Shown: in pieces, positions 56,836-64,000 of the stretch
How the letters are laid out: the number at the start of each line of letters is the position of its first letter
Position numbering within the stretch: the stretch's first letter is position 1
NCBI RefSeq assembly: GCF_008973485.1
Contig: NZ_CP031223.1
Coordinates: 4,054,001-4,118,000 of the forward strand
Direction: 5' to 3'
DNA from: Psychrobacillus glaciei
GTDB taxonomy: Bacteria > Bacillota > Bacilli > Bacillales_A > Planococcaceae
DNA length: 64,000 nucleotides
Position numbers and translations under genes: made by a program
The notes under the pieces: model-generated
The model's input: the letters and a program-made list of their open reading frames with translations, nothing else
Database searches by the model: none
Told to the model about the DNA's origin: nothing

Positions 56836-57888
56836 TTATGCTTTTTCAATGACTTCACGTGCGATGTCTAAATAAATTTTTCCTGTTTCATGCGTTTCAG
56901 CGTAAACAGACGGAGCAAAATCGATATCGTTCCAATCTGGTTGACCAAGAGGAATTTGACCAAGTAATTCTGTACGAAGTTCATCCGCAAGTTTAGGTCC
57001 CCCACCCTTACCAAATACAAACTCACGTTCACCTGTAGATTTCACTTCGTACCAGGACATATTTTCAATTACTCCTAATATTTCATGATCTGTTTGTAGT
57101 GCCATTGCACCTGCTCTAGCAGCAACAAAAGCAGCTGTAGGATGTGGTGTTGTGACAACAATCTCTTTAGACGTAGGTAACATTTGATGAATATCTAAGG
57201 CAATGTCACCTGTACCAGGTGGTAAATCCAATAGTAAGAAGTCTAACTCTCCCCATTCTACATCTTTAAAGAATTGATCTAAAACTTTTCCAAGCATTGG
57301 TCCCCGCCAAACAACCGGCGTATTGTTTTCCACAAAGAACCCCATTGAAATGACCTTTACTCCTTTTCTTTCTACCGGAATAATACGATCTTCTTTAATC
57401 TGCGGAACATCTTTTACACCCATCATATCCGGTACGCTAAATCCGTAGATGTCTGCGTCTACTAAACCTACTTTTTTCCCTAAACGCGCAAGTGCTACTG
57501 CTAAATTTACGGATACAGTAGATTTCCCAACTCCACCTTTACCTGATGCAATGGAGATAATCTTAACTTTACTGTTTGGAGAAAGGATACTTTCACTATC
57601 ACTTGTTTTTGCCTGACCACGGAATTGTTCTAATACTTCTTTTGGAAGCTCCTCGAAACGAATACCAACAGTAGCTGCTCCTGCATTTTTCAACGTTTCC
57701 ACAACTTTTCCTTGCAGTTGCATTTGCTCACCAGAATTAATTTTGGCAATTGCAAGTTTTACGCTAACATGGTTTTTTTCTTCCTTTATGGATACTTCCG
57801 AGATTCCGTTTGTTTCTTCTAGCGTTCTATGTAAAAATGGATCGTTTAATTCTCCAAGTAATGCTCGAACTTGTTGTTCATTAATCAT
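56836..57888 (-). CDS. salA: Mrp/ApbC-type ATPase SalA
   Basis: 350 residues. N-terminal MIP18-like domain (LNDPFLHRTLEETNGISEV), then a P-loop NTPase with the deviant Walker A SGKGGVGKSTVSVNLAVALA (about 112), DADIYGFSVPDM and LDLPPGTGDIALDIHQ. The C-terminal CxxC typical of Fe-S scaffold Mrp proteins is replaced by NMSWYE, as in the Bacillus SalA subgroup. SalA represses scoC in B. subtilis. Position between gerD and cwlD is conserved. Confidence 0.92.
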   Translation of the reverse strand: MINEQQVRALLGELNDPFLHRTLEETNGISEVSIKEEKNHVSVKLAIAKINSGEQMQLQGKVVETLKNAGAATVGIRFEELPKEVLEQFRGQAKTSDSESILSPNSKVKIISIASGKGGVGKSTVSVNLAVALARLGKKVGLVDADIYGFSVPDMMGVKDVPQIKEDRIIPVERKGVKVISMGFFVENNTPVVWRGPMLGKVLDQFFKDVEWGELDFLLLDLPPGTGDIALDIHQMLPTSKEIVVTTPHPTAAFVAARAGAMALQTDHEILGVIENMSWYEVKSTGEREFVFGKGGGPKLADELRTELLGQIPLGQPDWNDIDFAPSVYAETHETGKIYLDIAREVIEKA

Positions 57889-57966
57889 TTGTAGACACTC
57901 CCCTTAAAGTTAACTATTCGCATTATAGTATACCATATACGAGTGTCTACAAACCCTCACATGCAC

Positions 57967-58686
57967 TTAGTAAATATTATCCTCTACGAAACGACGTACA
58001 CCTTTTGCAATTGCTTCCACCATTTGCTTTTGATACTTCTCCGATTTTAATAATTCCCGTTCTTCATTATTACTTAAAAATCCAGTTTCGACTAATACGG
58101 CTGGAGCCTTTGCTTTTTTCAAAATATATACTTGCTTTATAGCAAGTGCTTCTCTTTCTGTATTCCCTATATCTTCTCGAATAGCTGCTTGAATGGATTT
58201 TGCCAATAGTTCCCCACCCTCATGACCTTCAGCATGGTAAAATACTTGCGCACCTCTCCATCTTTCTTCCGGTACAGCATTCACATGCAGACTAAGTACA
58301 ATATCTGCCTCTGAATTATTCATAATTTCTTCTCTTAGAAGTAAATCTGCCCGCTTTCGTGCACGAGTCGTTCGATAATCTCCATTTGGATCATGCTCAT
58401 CAATTGCATCACCTTCTTTGCGACGAGTCATCACAACTGTTGCCCCTTTAGCTTTTAACTCTTTCTCTAGCTTTAGAGACATTGATAAGGTAATATCCCG
58501 CTCAATCGTTTCTCCATGACTGGCCCCCCCATCTATTCCTCCGTGGCCAGGGTCAATCACAATTTTTACTCCACTTAATGGTTCTGGCATGAAAAAACTT
58601 AAATCACTAGCTTTCGTTCCATAAAATACAGCTAGCAAAGATATCAAAAACAATACGAAGATAATCAGCCATTTTTTCAGATTCAT
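57967..58686 (-). CDS. cwlD: N-acetylmuramoyl-L-alanine amidase CwlD
   Basis: 239 residues from MNLKKWLII, directly after AAAGGAGCG; the longer frame has no site. One N-terminal membrane segment, then an Amidase_3 domain: zinc ligands in IDPGHGGIDGG (His about 55), the Glu in SHGETIERDITL, and LSLHVNAVPEER (His about 125), with a final Glu in AVLVETGFLSN. It makes muramic-delta-lactam in the spore cortex. Confidence 0.94.
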   Translation of the reverse strand: MNLKKWLIIFVLFLISLLAVFYGTKASDLSFFMPEPLSGVKIVIDPGHGGIDGGASHGETIERDITLSMSLKLEKELKAKGATVVMTRRKEGDAIDEHDPNGDYRTTRARKRADLLLREEIMNNSEADIVLSLHVNAVPEERWRGAQVFYHAEGHEGGELLAKSIQAAIREDIGNTEREALAIKQVYILKKAKAPAVLVETGFLSNNEERELLKSEKYQKQMVEAIAKGVRRFVEDNIY

Positions 58687-58756
58687 CGCTCCTTTTTCAC
58701 TCATTATACGTATGAGGGACAAAGAGTATGTTTGCTTTATGGAACAACTTCGTGAA

Positions 58757-59425
58757 TCATTTTTCTATCCTATATATCCCTTTCTTATCCCTTAATTTAC
58801 AACCATTTTTCTCAAAAATTCTTATCATATGCCAATTACTTTCATCTGTACTTCCGACATAATAATTAGCATTCATTTTTTTCATTAATTTTAATGTAAT
58901 TTTGTGAATCTCTACACCTAGGCCCTTCCCTCTCCATTTGGGAACAATGCCAAAGTAGAACATTCGTCCTTCATCTATCGTTCCCATCTCGATATGTGGA
59001 ATACTTATTCCAATTAATTCGTGATCTTTTAAGAAGTAAAAGCAGTTGTTTCTCCAGTCGGCACCTAATTCATTGCTTATAGAAGCCATCACTTGATCTA
59101 TTGGCTGCGGCACATTTTTATTTGTTGTTCCCAAACGACATAATTCGTATGTACGACCAAACTCTGAATCCGTCATGAATCCTTCCGATAGAGCATGAAA
59201 CGTTAGGTTGCTTTCGTGGTATTCTTCTTCCCCTAATTCTTTTATATATTCATGAATAACAGAGATTTTTCTGAACCCATTATCTAGAAGCCAATTCTCA
59301 AAACTTTCTTCCATTAGTAAGGATAAATAATCAATATTATTCTGTTCGTATTCACTCAATAGTTTTGTAAACTCTGCTTTATATACTGCATCGGTTTTGT
59401 CTTTTATCTTAATCTGATCAGCCAA
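58757..59425 (-). CDS. GNAT-family N-acetyltransferase
   Basis: 222 residues. Acetyl-CoA motif KWRGKGLGVEIHKITLKLM (about 160-178, with the R/QxxGxG/A pattern) and the C-terminal YVGSTDESNWHMIRIFEKNGC. The N-terminal 90 residues are unlike known GNATs I can name. It sits between cwlD and rpsI where B. subtilis has other genes, next to an MFS transporter on the same strand, 44 bp apart. A resistance or modification role is possible. Confidence 0.78.
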   Translation of the reverse strand: MADQIKIKDKTDAVYKAEFTKLLSEYEQNNIDYLSLLMEESFENWLLDNGFRKISVIHEYIKELGEEEYHESNLTFHALSEGFMTDSEFGRTYELCRLGTTNKNVPQPIDQVMASISNELGADWRNNCFYFLKDHELIGISIPHIEMGTIDEGRMFYFGIVPKWRGKGLGVEIHKITLKLMKKMNANYYVGSTDESNWHMIRIFEKNGCKLRDKKGIYRIEK

Positions 59426-59468
59426 CCAAGAGGCTTGTTAATTTTTAATTATATTAAATAATTTCATG

Positions 59469-60653
59469 CTAAAACCTCATTCTCATTTTATTGCTTAAAT
59501 AAAAGGACGGTATAGCCAATACAGTTACCAAACTGATGATGATAAAGACAATTGCGCCTCCACTGAAACTATCCAACAGCAAGCCCCCCATACTTGGTCC
59601 GGCAATTCTCCCAACAGATTTCACTCCGGATAAAGCAAAATAGGTCCCTTTTTCATGTTCCTCGCACATGCCATCCAGGTGAATATCAATCATCGTGAAT
59701 ACTAATACCTCTCCCGCCGTAAAAATAATCATCGCTAAAATTAGCATAACAATATGCTCAGTCTGTCCAAATAAAAACAAACCAACAGTTAACAACCCAC
59801 TACCTATCATCAACGAGGTGGTTGTGCTAATAATTTCACCTAACCTATAAACAAAATATTGAATAACGATTACGGTAATTGCATTTGTTGTAATCAGCCA
59901 TGCAAAATATTGCAGTGCTTGCTTATGATTAAATATCATCCCCAAATATTGACTAAACGTCGAATCAAATTGACTGTAACCGAAACTGATGAAAATTAAT
60001 GCCAATATAAAAATGCTAAATGCATAATCCTTTTTGAATACATAAAAGGAATGAAAGATGGATCGCTTCTCTAAATTTTTGGCTACTTGTTCCATTGGAT
60101 ACTTTTTGAAGATGAATGCAAACGTAATAATGTTAATTAAGAAAATAAAACCAACTACAAAAAACAAGTTCTTCATACCAAATTGTTGAAAATACACAGA
60201 TGTAAGTGGTGCAATAGCTGCAGAAATATTAATCAAAAAGTATCGGATATTGAATATGAATCGTCTATTGACTGGTTCCGTATATAAACTTAATAACACT
60301 CGATAGGTAGGTTCTACAATCGCTTGACTCATTCCTAGAATCGCAGCAAAAACAATGAATCCTGTATATTGATCGATAAAAGGAAAATAAATATAACACC
60401 CTAAATAACCAAACAATCCAGTGATAATAACTTTATTCTTCGGAAACTTGTCGATATAAGGCCCCACAAAGAAACTCATGATTAAATTAGATAAAGCTAA
60501 TGTAGATATAATCGTACCAATTTGAACTCCGGTATATTGAAATTCGTCTAGTAAAAATAGCGTCAGATAAGGTAACACTAAAAATGTTCCAAATCGCGCA
60601 ATAAAAATGCTAACAAGAATCGTAGACGTTACCATGTTAAATTTGCTTTTCAT
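59469..60653 (-). CDS. Major facilitator superfamily transporter
   Basis: 394 residues from MKSKFNMVTS (AGAGG upstream). Twelve hydrophobic segments; the motif A region FVGPYIDKFPKNKVIITGLF (about 65-84) is typical of drug:H+ antiporters of the MDR/YfkF type. It is probably co-transcribed with the acetyltransferase at 58757-59425. Substrate unknown. Confidence 0.85.
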   Translation of the reverse strand: MKSKFNMVTSTILVSIFIARFGTFLVLPYLTLFLLDEFQYTGVQIGTIISTLALSNLIMSFFVGPYIDKFPKNKVIITGLFGYLGCYIYFPFIDQYTGFIVFAAILGMSQAIVEPTYRVLLSLYTEPVNRRFIFNIRYFLINISAAIAPLTSVYFQQFGMKNLFFVVGFIFLINIITFAFIFKKYPMEQVAKNLEKRSIFHSFYVFKKDYAFSIFILALIFISFGYSQFDSTFSQYLGMIFNHKQALQYFAWLITTNAITVIVIQYFVYRLGEIISTTTSLMIGSGLLTVGLFLFGQTEHIVMLILAMIIFTAGEVLVFTMIDIHLDGMCEEHEKGTYFALSGVKSVGRIAGPSMGGLLLDSFSGGAIVFIIISLVTVLAIPSFYLSNKMRMRF

Positions 60654-60680
60654 AAAATACCTCTTTTTCTTAAAATTCAT

Positions 60681-61182
60681 ATTCCTTACGTATAACAGAA
60701 TAACTTTCTGGCTTGAACAAATATTTAATTAATATACACCTCAAAAAATATGGAAACAATCTTTTTTTAAAACAATATTACAGAGTTATTACAGGTGCCT
60801 GGCACCTGTAATAACTCTGTAATATATGATATAGGTAAAAATGTTCTATTAATTGCATAATATCATCAAATTGATAACAGAAGAATTACTAAGTAGAAGA
60901 TAAACGAGAAATAATAATCAGAATATTAACTTTTAATAGTAATAATTTAGCAAAATGATTGACTTTATCTTTTCAAGAAACTAACATGTTAATTGCAGAA
61001 ATTTTAAATGATCACATTTTAATAGAATTGTACCTGTTCAATGGAGTTGTTGATAGAGATTCACCGGGAAAAGCAACGGCTATAATCCTCTTAACGTTTG
61101 AAATTTTTTTAATTTTTGCAGAAGTAATTGTAACCGAAAAAGAAAGCGCTTCATTTACACAAAGGGAAAGGATCGATGACGG
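60681..61182. other. Intergenic region with a perfect palindrome
   Basis: It contains the 51-bp palindrome at 60775-60825. The 90-codon plus-strand frame at 60959-61231 lacks a ribosome-binding site and overlaps the permease, so I do not call it. The leader upstream of the permease (60830-61182) shows no riboswitch that I recognise. Confidence 0.4.
60775..60825. repeat. 51-bp perfect palindrome with GGTGCCTGGCACC centre
   Basis: The arm 60775-60799 (ATATTACAGAGTTATTAC then AGGTGCC) is the exact reverse complement of 60801-60825, with one unpaired T at 60800. The GGTGCCTGGCACC core is a recurrent palindrome in Bacillaceae intergenic DNA, often linked to REP-like elements and Y1 transposases. 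It could also end the MFS/GNAT transcript's upstream neighbour, but the downstream T run is poor. Confidence 0.85.
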
Positions 61183-62673
61183 ATGGTACCAAAAAAAGAC
61201 AATAACCTCTCACAACACGCCCCTCAACTAGAAGAGCAAACATTAAAACGGGGCTTGAAAGCTCGTCATTTAGCGATGATCTCTATTGGAGGGTCTATTG
61301 GTACAGGACTGTTTCTCAGCAGTGGTGCAGCGATTCACACAGCTGGCCCAGGTGGTGCTTTACTAGCGTTCGCTTTGGTTGGCGCAATGGTATACTTTGT
61401 AATGACTAGTTTAGGAGAAATGGCAGCTTTTATGCCAACAAGTGGTTCATTTAGTACGTATGGAACGAAATTTGTGGATCCAGCATTCGGTTTCGCCCTT
61501 GGATGGACCTACTGGTTTAACTGGGCAATGACTATTGCTGCAGAGTTATCCGCTTCCACGATGATTATGAAATTCTGGTTTCCAAACAGTTCATCATGGG
61601 TATGGAGTGCGTCATTCTTAATACTTATTTTCCTTTTGAATTATTTATCCGTTAAAGGGTATGGAGAAGGCGAGTATTGGCTTTCTTTAATTAAAGTTAG
61701 TGCGATTGTCATTTTCATCGTTGTTGGAGTACTTATGATTTTCGGCATCATGGGAGGAGAAGCAGTAGGCTTTAAAAACTTTACAGTCGATGATGCTCCT
61801 TTTTCAGGTGGCCTATTAGGTGTTTTTATTGTATTTATCGCAGCAGGATTCTCTTTCCAGGGTACAGAAATTGTAGGGGTAGCTGCTGGTGAAAGTGAAG
61901 ATCCAGCCAAAAATATACCCATCGCTATTAAAAGTGTTTTCTGGAGAATTCTTTTATTTTATATATTCGCGATTTTTGTGATAGCGCTTCTAGTTCCTTA
62001 TACTGATCCAAGTTTACAAAGTGAAAATGTCATGGTTAGCCCATTCACCCTTATATTCGAAAAGGCTGGGATTGCCTTTGCAGCATCCCTTATGAACGCG
62101 GTTATTTTAACGGCTGTATTATCAGCTGGAAACTCTAGTCTATATGCATCTACTCGAATGTTATATTCCATGGCGAGAGAAGGTCAAGCACCTCAAATTT
62201 TTGCAAAACTTAATAAACGTGGTATTCCTGTTGCTGGTATGGTTTTAACATGTGCAGTCGGTACACTTGCCTTTTTAGCATCATTCTTCGGCGATGGTAA
62301 AGTATATATCTGGTTAATGAATGCTATCGGTATTACAGGATTTATCTTTTGGCTAGGTATTTCTATTAGTCACTATCGCTTTCGAAAAGCATTTATGGCT
62401 CAAGGTCATTCATTGGATTTACTTCCGTATAAAGCCAAGTGGTTTCCAATTGGGACAATTTTTGCGATTGCTTGTGGGTTAATCGTTATTTTGGCACAGA
62501 ATTTCCAGGCTTTCCTTGCAGATGAAGTTGATTGGGGTAGCGTGATAGCAGCATATTTAGGTGTCCCACTTTTCCTTTGTTTGTGGTTTGGATATAAAAT
62601 TGCGAAGAAAACGAAATTAGTTAAACCAGAAGACGTAGAATTTGAATTTGATTATGAAAAAAAAATTAAATAA
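61183..62673 (+). CDS. Amino acid permease, APC family (LysP/RocE-like)
   Basis: 496 residues, twelve hydrophobic segments. The motif GLKARHLAMISIGGSIGTGLFLSSG (about 25-48; characteristic parts HLAMISIGGSIGTGLF) and PTSGSFSTYGTKFVDPAFGF identify the amino-acid transporter group that includes LysP and RocE. AAAGGA lies about 10 bp upstream of the ATG. A basic amino acid is the likely substrate; the arginase gene is elsewhere in the window, so no operon link helps. Single gene, ending at a terminator. Confidence 0.88.
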   Translation: MVPKKDNNLSQHAPQLEEQTLKRGLKARHLAMISIGGSIGTGLFLSSGAAIHTAGPGGALLAFALVGAMVYFVMTSLGEMAAFMPTSGSFSTYGTKFVDPAFGFALGWTYWFNWAMTIAAELSASTMIMKFWFPNSSSWVWSASFLILIFLLNYLSVKGYGEGEYWLSLIKVSAIVIFIVVGVLMIFGIMGGEAVGFKNFTVDDAPFSGGLLGVFIVFIAAGFSFQGTEIVGVAAGESEDPAKNIPIAIKSVFWRILLFYIFAIFVIALLVPYTDPSLQSENVMVSPFTLIFEKAGIAFAASLMNAVILTAVLSAGNSSLYASTRMLYSMAREGQAPQIFAKLNKRGIPVAGMVLTCAVGTLAFLASFFGDGKVYIWLMNAIGITGFIFWLGISISHYRFRKAFMAQGHSLDLLPYKAKWFPIGTIFAIACGLIVILAQNFQAFLADEVDWGSVIAAYLGVPLFLCLWFGYKIAKKTKLVKPEDVEFEFDYEKKIK

Positions 62674-62686
62674 ACTATCGATAGAT

Positions 62687-62713
62687 CGGACAACATCCTA
62701 TGCATGTTGTCCG
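62687..62713 (+). terminator. Terminator of the amino acid permease gene
   Basis: CGGACAACAT (62687-62696) and ATGTTGTCCG (62704-62713) followed by seven T. Confidence 0.9.
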
Positions 62714-62733
62714 TTTTTTTGTACTTGTTTAGT

Positions 62734-62770
62734 CAAAAAAAGCCCCCAACCAAATTGGTTGAGAGCCTTT
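62734..62770 (-). terminator. Terminator of rplM-rpsI
   Basis: On the minus strand GGCTCTCAACC pairs with GGTTGGGGGCT, then a T run. It converges with the permease terminator. Confidence 0.75.
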
Positions 62771-62782
62771 GAAAATTTGAAA

Positions 62783-63175
62783 TTAACGTTTTGAGAACTG
62801 AGGTGCACGACGAGCGCCTTTAAGTCCTGGTTTTTTACGTTCTTTCATACGTGGGTCACGTGTTAAGAATCCTGCAGATTTCAATGCTGGACGGAAATCA
62901 GGATCTACTGTAAGTAGCGCACGTGCAATACCATGACGGATTGCTCCTGCTTGACCTGTGAATCCACCACCATTAACGTTTACGTGTACATCATAGCTAC
63001 CTAGAGTTTGAGTAGTTACTAATGGTTGTTTAATAATTTCACGTAAAGTTTCGAATGGTACGTAATCTTCTACGTCACGTTTGTTGATAACAATTTTGCC
63101 TTCGCCCGGTACTAAACGTACGCGTGCTACTGAACTTTTACGGCGACCAGTGCCGATATATTGAACTTGTGCCAA
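62783..63175 (-). CDS. rpsI: 30S ribosomal protein S9
   Basis: 130 residues, full length, with [20 protein letters not shown] at the N-terminus, [20 protein letters not shown] in the core, and the conserved tail APQFSKR. Follows rplM by 22 bp in the universal L13-S9 operon. Confidence 0.99.
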   Translation of the reverse strand: MAQVQYIGTGRRKSSVARVRLVPGEGKIVINKRDVEDYVPFETLREIIKQPLVTTQTLGSYDVHVNVNGGGFTGQAGAIRHGIARALLTVDPDFRPALKSAGFLTRDPRMKERKKPGLKGARRAPQFSKR

Positions 63176-63197
63176 GTGTATGTCCTCCTCTTAATAA

Positions 63198-63635
63198 TTA
63201 TCCGCGAAGCTCGTATGCTTCTGGTTTTTGTGCTGCATGTGGATGTTCTGCTCCAACATAAACGTTAAGTTTTGTGAACATTTGACGTCCTAAAGAGTTT
63301 TTAGGAAGCATCCCTTTAACTGCTAATTCAAGCATTTTAGTTGGGTATTTAGTACGCATTTCTAAAGCTGTACGTTGTTTAAGTCCACCTGAGAATTGAG
63401 TGTGACGATAGTAAATCTTGTCATTTAACTTGTTCCCAGTTAAATGAATTTTTTCAGCGTTGATGATGATCACATGATCACCTGTGTCAACGTTTGGTGT
63501 AAATGTTGGTTTGTTTTTACCACGTAAAATAGCTGCAACTTCAGAAGCAAGACGACCAAGAGTTTGGCCTTCAGCGTCTACTACTAACCATTTACGTTCT
63601 ACTTCGTGACCTTTAGCCATGAATGTTGTACGCAT
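63198..63635 (-). CDS. rplM: 50S ribosomal protein L13
   Basis: 145 residues beginning [20 protein letters not shown], with [19 protein letters not shown] and the motif [18 protein letters not shown]. The first Met fits Bacillus L13 (MRTTPMA...). Confidence 0.99.
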   Translation of the reverse strand: MRTTFMAKGHEVERKWLVVDAEGQTLGRLASEVAAILRGKNKPTFTPNVDTGDHVIIINAEKIHLTGNKLNDKIYYRHTQFSGGLKQRTALEMRTKYPTKMLELAVKGMLPKNSLGRQMFTKLNVYVGAEHPHAAQKPEAYELRG

Positions 63636-63803
63636 GTATTTTGTCCTCCTAATTCAATCATAATCGATCTAAAATTTTCTATATCCTCATACCAATAAGT
63701 TTCGGGGCTTATATTGTGGGGTTAATGAAAATGCCATACATCATCATACCCCGGATATGTCATTTAGTCAAGCATTTTACGAAAAACACCTGGAAAGGTT
63801 GCT

Positions 63804-64000
63804 TCACGGTTTATACTCTACCTTTTCTAAGTATAAACCGTGTGCTGGAGCGGTTTTCCCAGCCTTCGAACGATCACAAGATTCTAGAATTCCGCGCAAC
63901 TCGCCCACACTTTTTTGCCCAATTGCAATTTCCCATAAAGTTCCTGCGATAATTCGCACCATATTATATAAAAAGCCATTTCCGTTAATAACCATATGCA
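63804..64000 (-). CDS. truA: tRNA pseudouridine synthase TruA (C-terminal part, runs off the right edge)
   Basis: About 65 C-terminal residues: NGNGFLYNMVRIIAGTLWEI and APAHGLYLEKVEYKP, the conserved RNA-binding and tail segments of TruA. Upstream of rplM-rpsI as in B. subtilis. Its last codons lie in a hairpin CGGTTTATACT/AGTATAAACCG (63807-63840) that may act as a terminator. The start is outside the window. Confidence 0.93.
   Translation of the reverse strand, partial: HMVINGNGFLYNMVRIIAGTLWEIAIGQKSVGELRGILESCDRSKAGKTAPAHGLYLEKVEYKP

Noticed and set aside
60830-61182. Lysine riboswitch or T-box ahead of the amino acid permease
   Set aside because: I looked for the conserved T-box TGG-accepting sequence and for L-box core motifs and saw neither.
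60959-61231. 90-codon open frame upstream of the permease
   Set aside because: No ribosome-binding site, overlaps the permease start in another frame, no recognisable protein pattern.

Overview
The window looks like chromosomal DNA of a low-GC, spore-forming Firmicute of the Bacillaceae/Planococcaceae type (a Psychrobacillus- or Lysinibacillus-like organism is my guess from gene content; no identity search was possible). The core genes are collinear with Bacillus: truA-rplM-rpsI, cwlD, salA/mrp, gerD, kbaA and a pdaB-like gene, a 16S-23S-5S operon with six trailing tRNAs, rocF, sigW-rsiW, cdaA-cdaR-glmM-glmS. The spore genes (gerD, kbaA, cwlD) show that the lineage sporulates.

Layout. 1-2087: a PadR-type regulator (running off the left edge) and a YhgE/Pip-type membrane protein, then a fragmentary intergenic region. 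2088-23891: a mobile-DNA array lying directly downstream of glmS, the classical attTn7 position. 23918-26234: glmS with glmS ribozyme and promoter. 26315-34491: an operon for a peptide/glutathione-type ABC importer, gamma-glutamyltransferase and split chromate transporter, with an Lrp/AsnC regulator nearby. 36119-42704: PfpI-like protein, quinone reductase, then glmM, cdaR, cdaA, rsiW, sigW. 42866-47127: arginase, acetyltransferase, citA/citR pair, phosphatase. 47128-48155: repeat-rich non-coding DNA. 48156-54415: tRNA cluster and rRNA operon. 54673-64000: spore and housekeeping genes with three inserted transport/acetyltransferase genes.

The most interesting part is the glmS-downstream array. 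A complete Tn7-like transposon (called Z here) can be delimited to the base: 7865-23891, 16,027 bp, TGTTG...CAACA termini, 5-bp target duplication CAAAA on both sides, three spaced binding-site-like repeats at the left end and four tandem 20-bp repeats at the right end, 21 bp from the glmS stop codon. It encodes TnsA, TnsB, TnsC and two diverged TnsD/TniQ proteins. An ApeA-like HEPN gene sits first in the tns operon, between the glmS-side end and tnsA. The left part carries a probable defence cargo: an SF1 helicase overlapping a DUF2290-like gene, and two PD-(D/E)XK-like proteins, one split by a single in-frame stop.

Next to Z, away from glmS, lie two further elements (X, 2088-3520; Y, 3525-7861). 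They share a different set of ends, carry no transposase of their own, and appear to have entered the same attachment site earlier. X carries an XRE/DUF2975 gene pair. Y carries an acetyltransferase and a DUF3221 lipoprotein gene that a complete IS21-family element has cut. The site therefore reads as a stratified record of at least three insertions.
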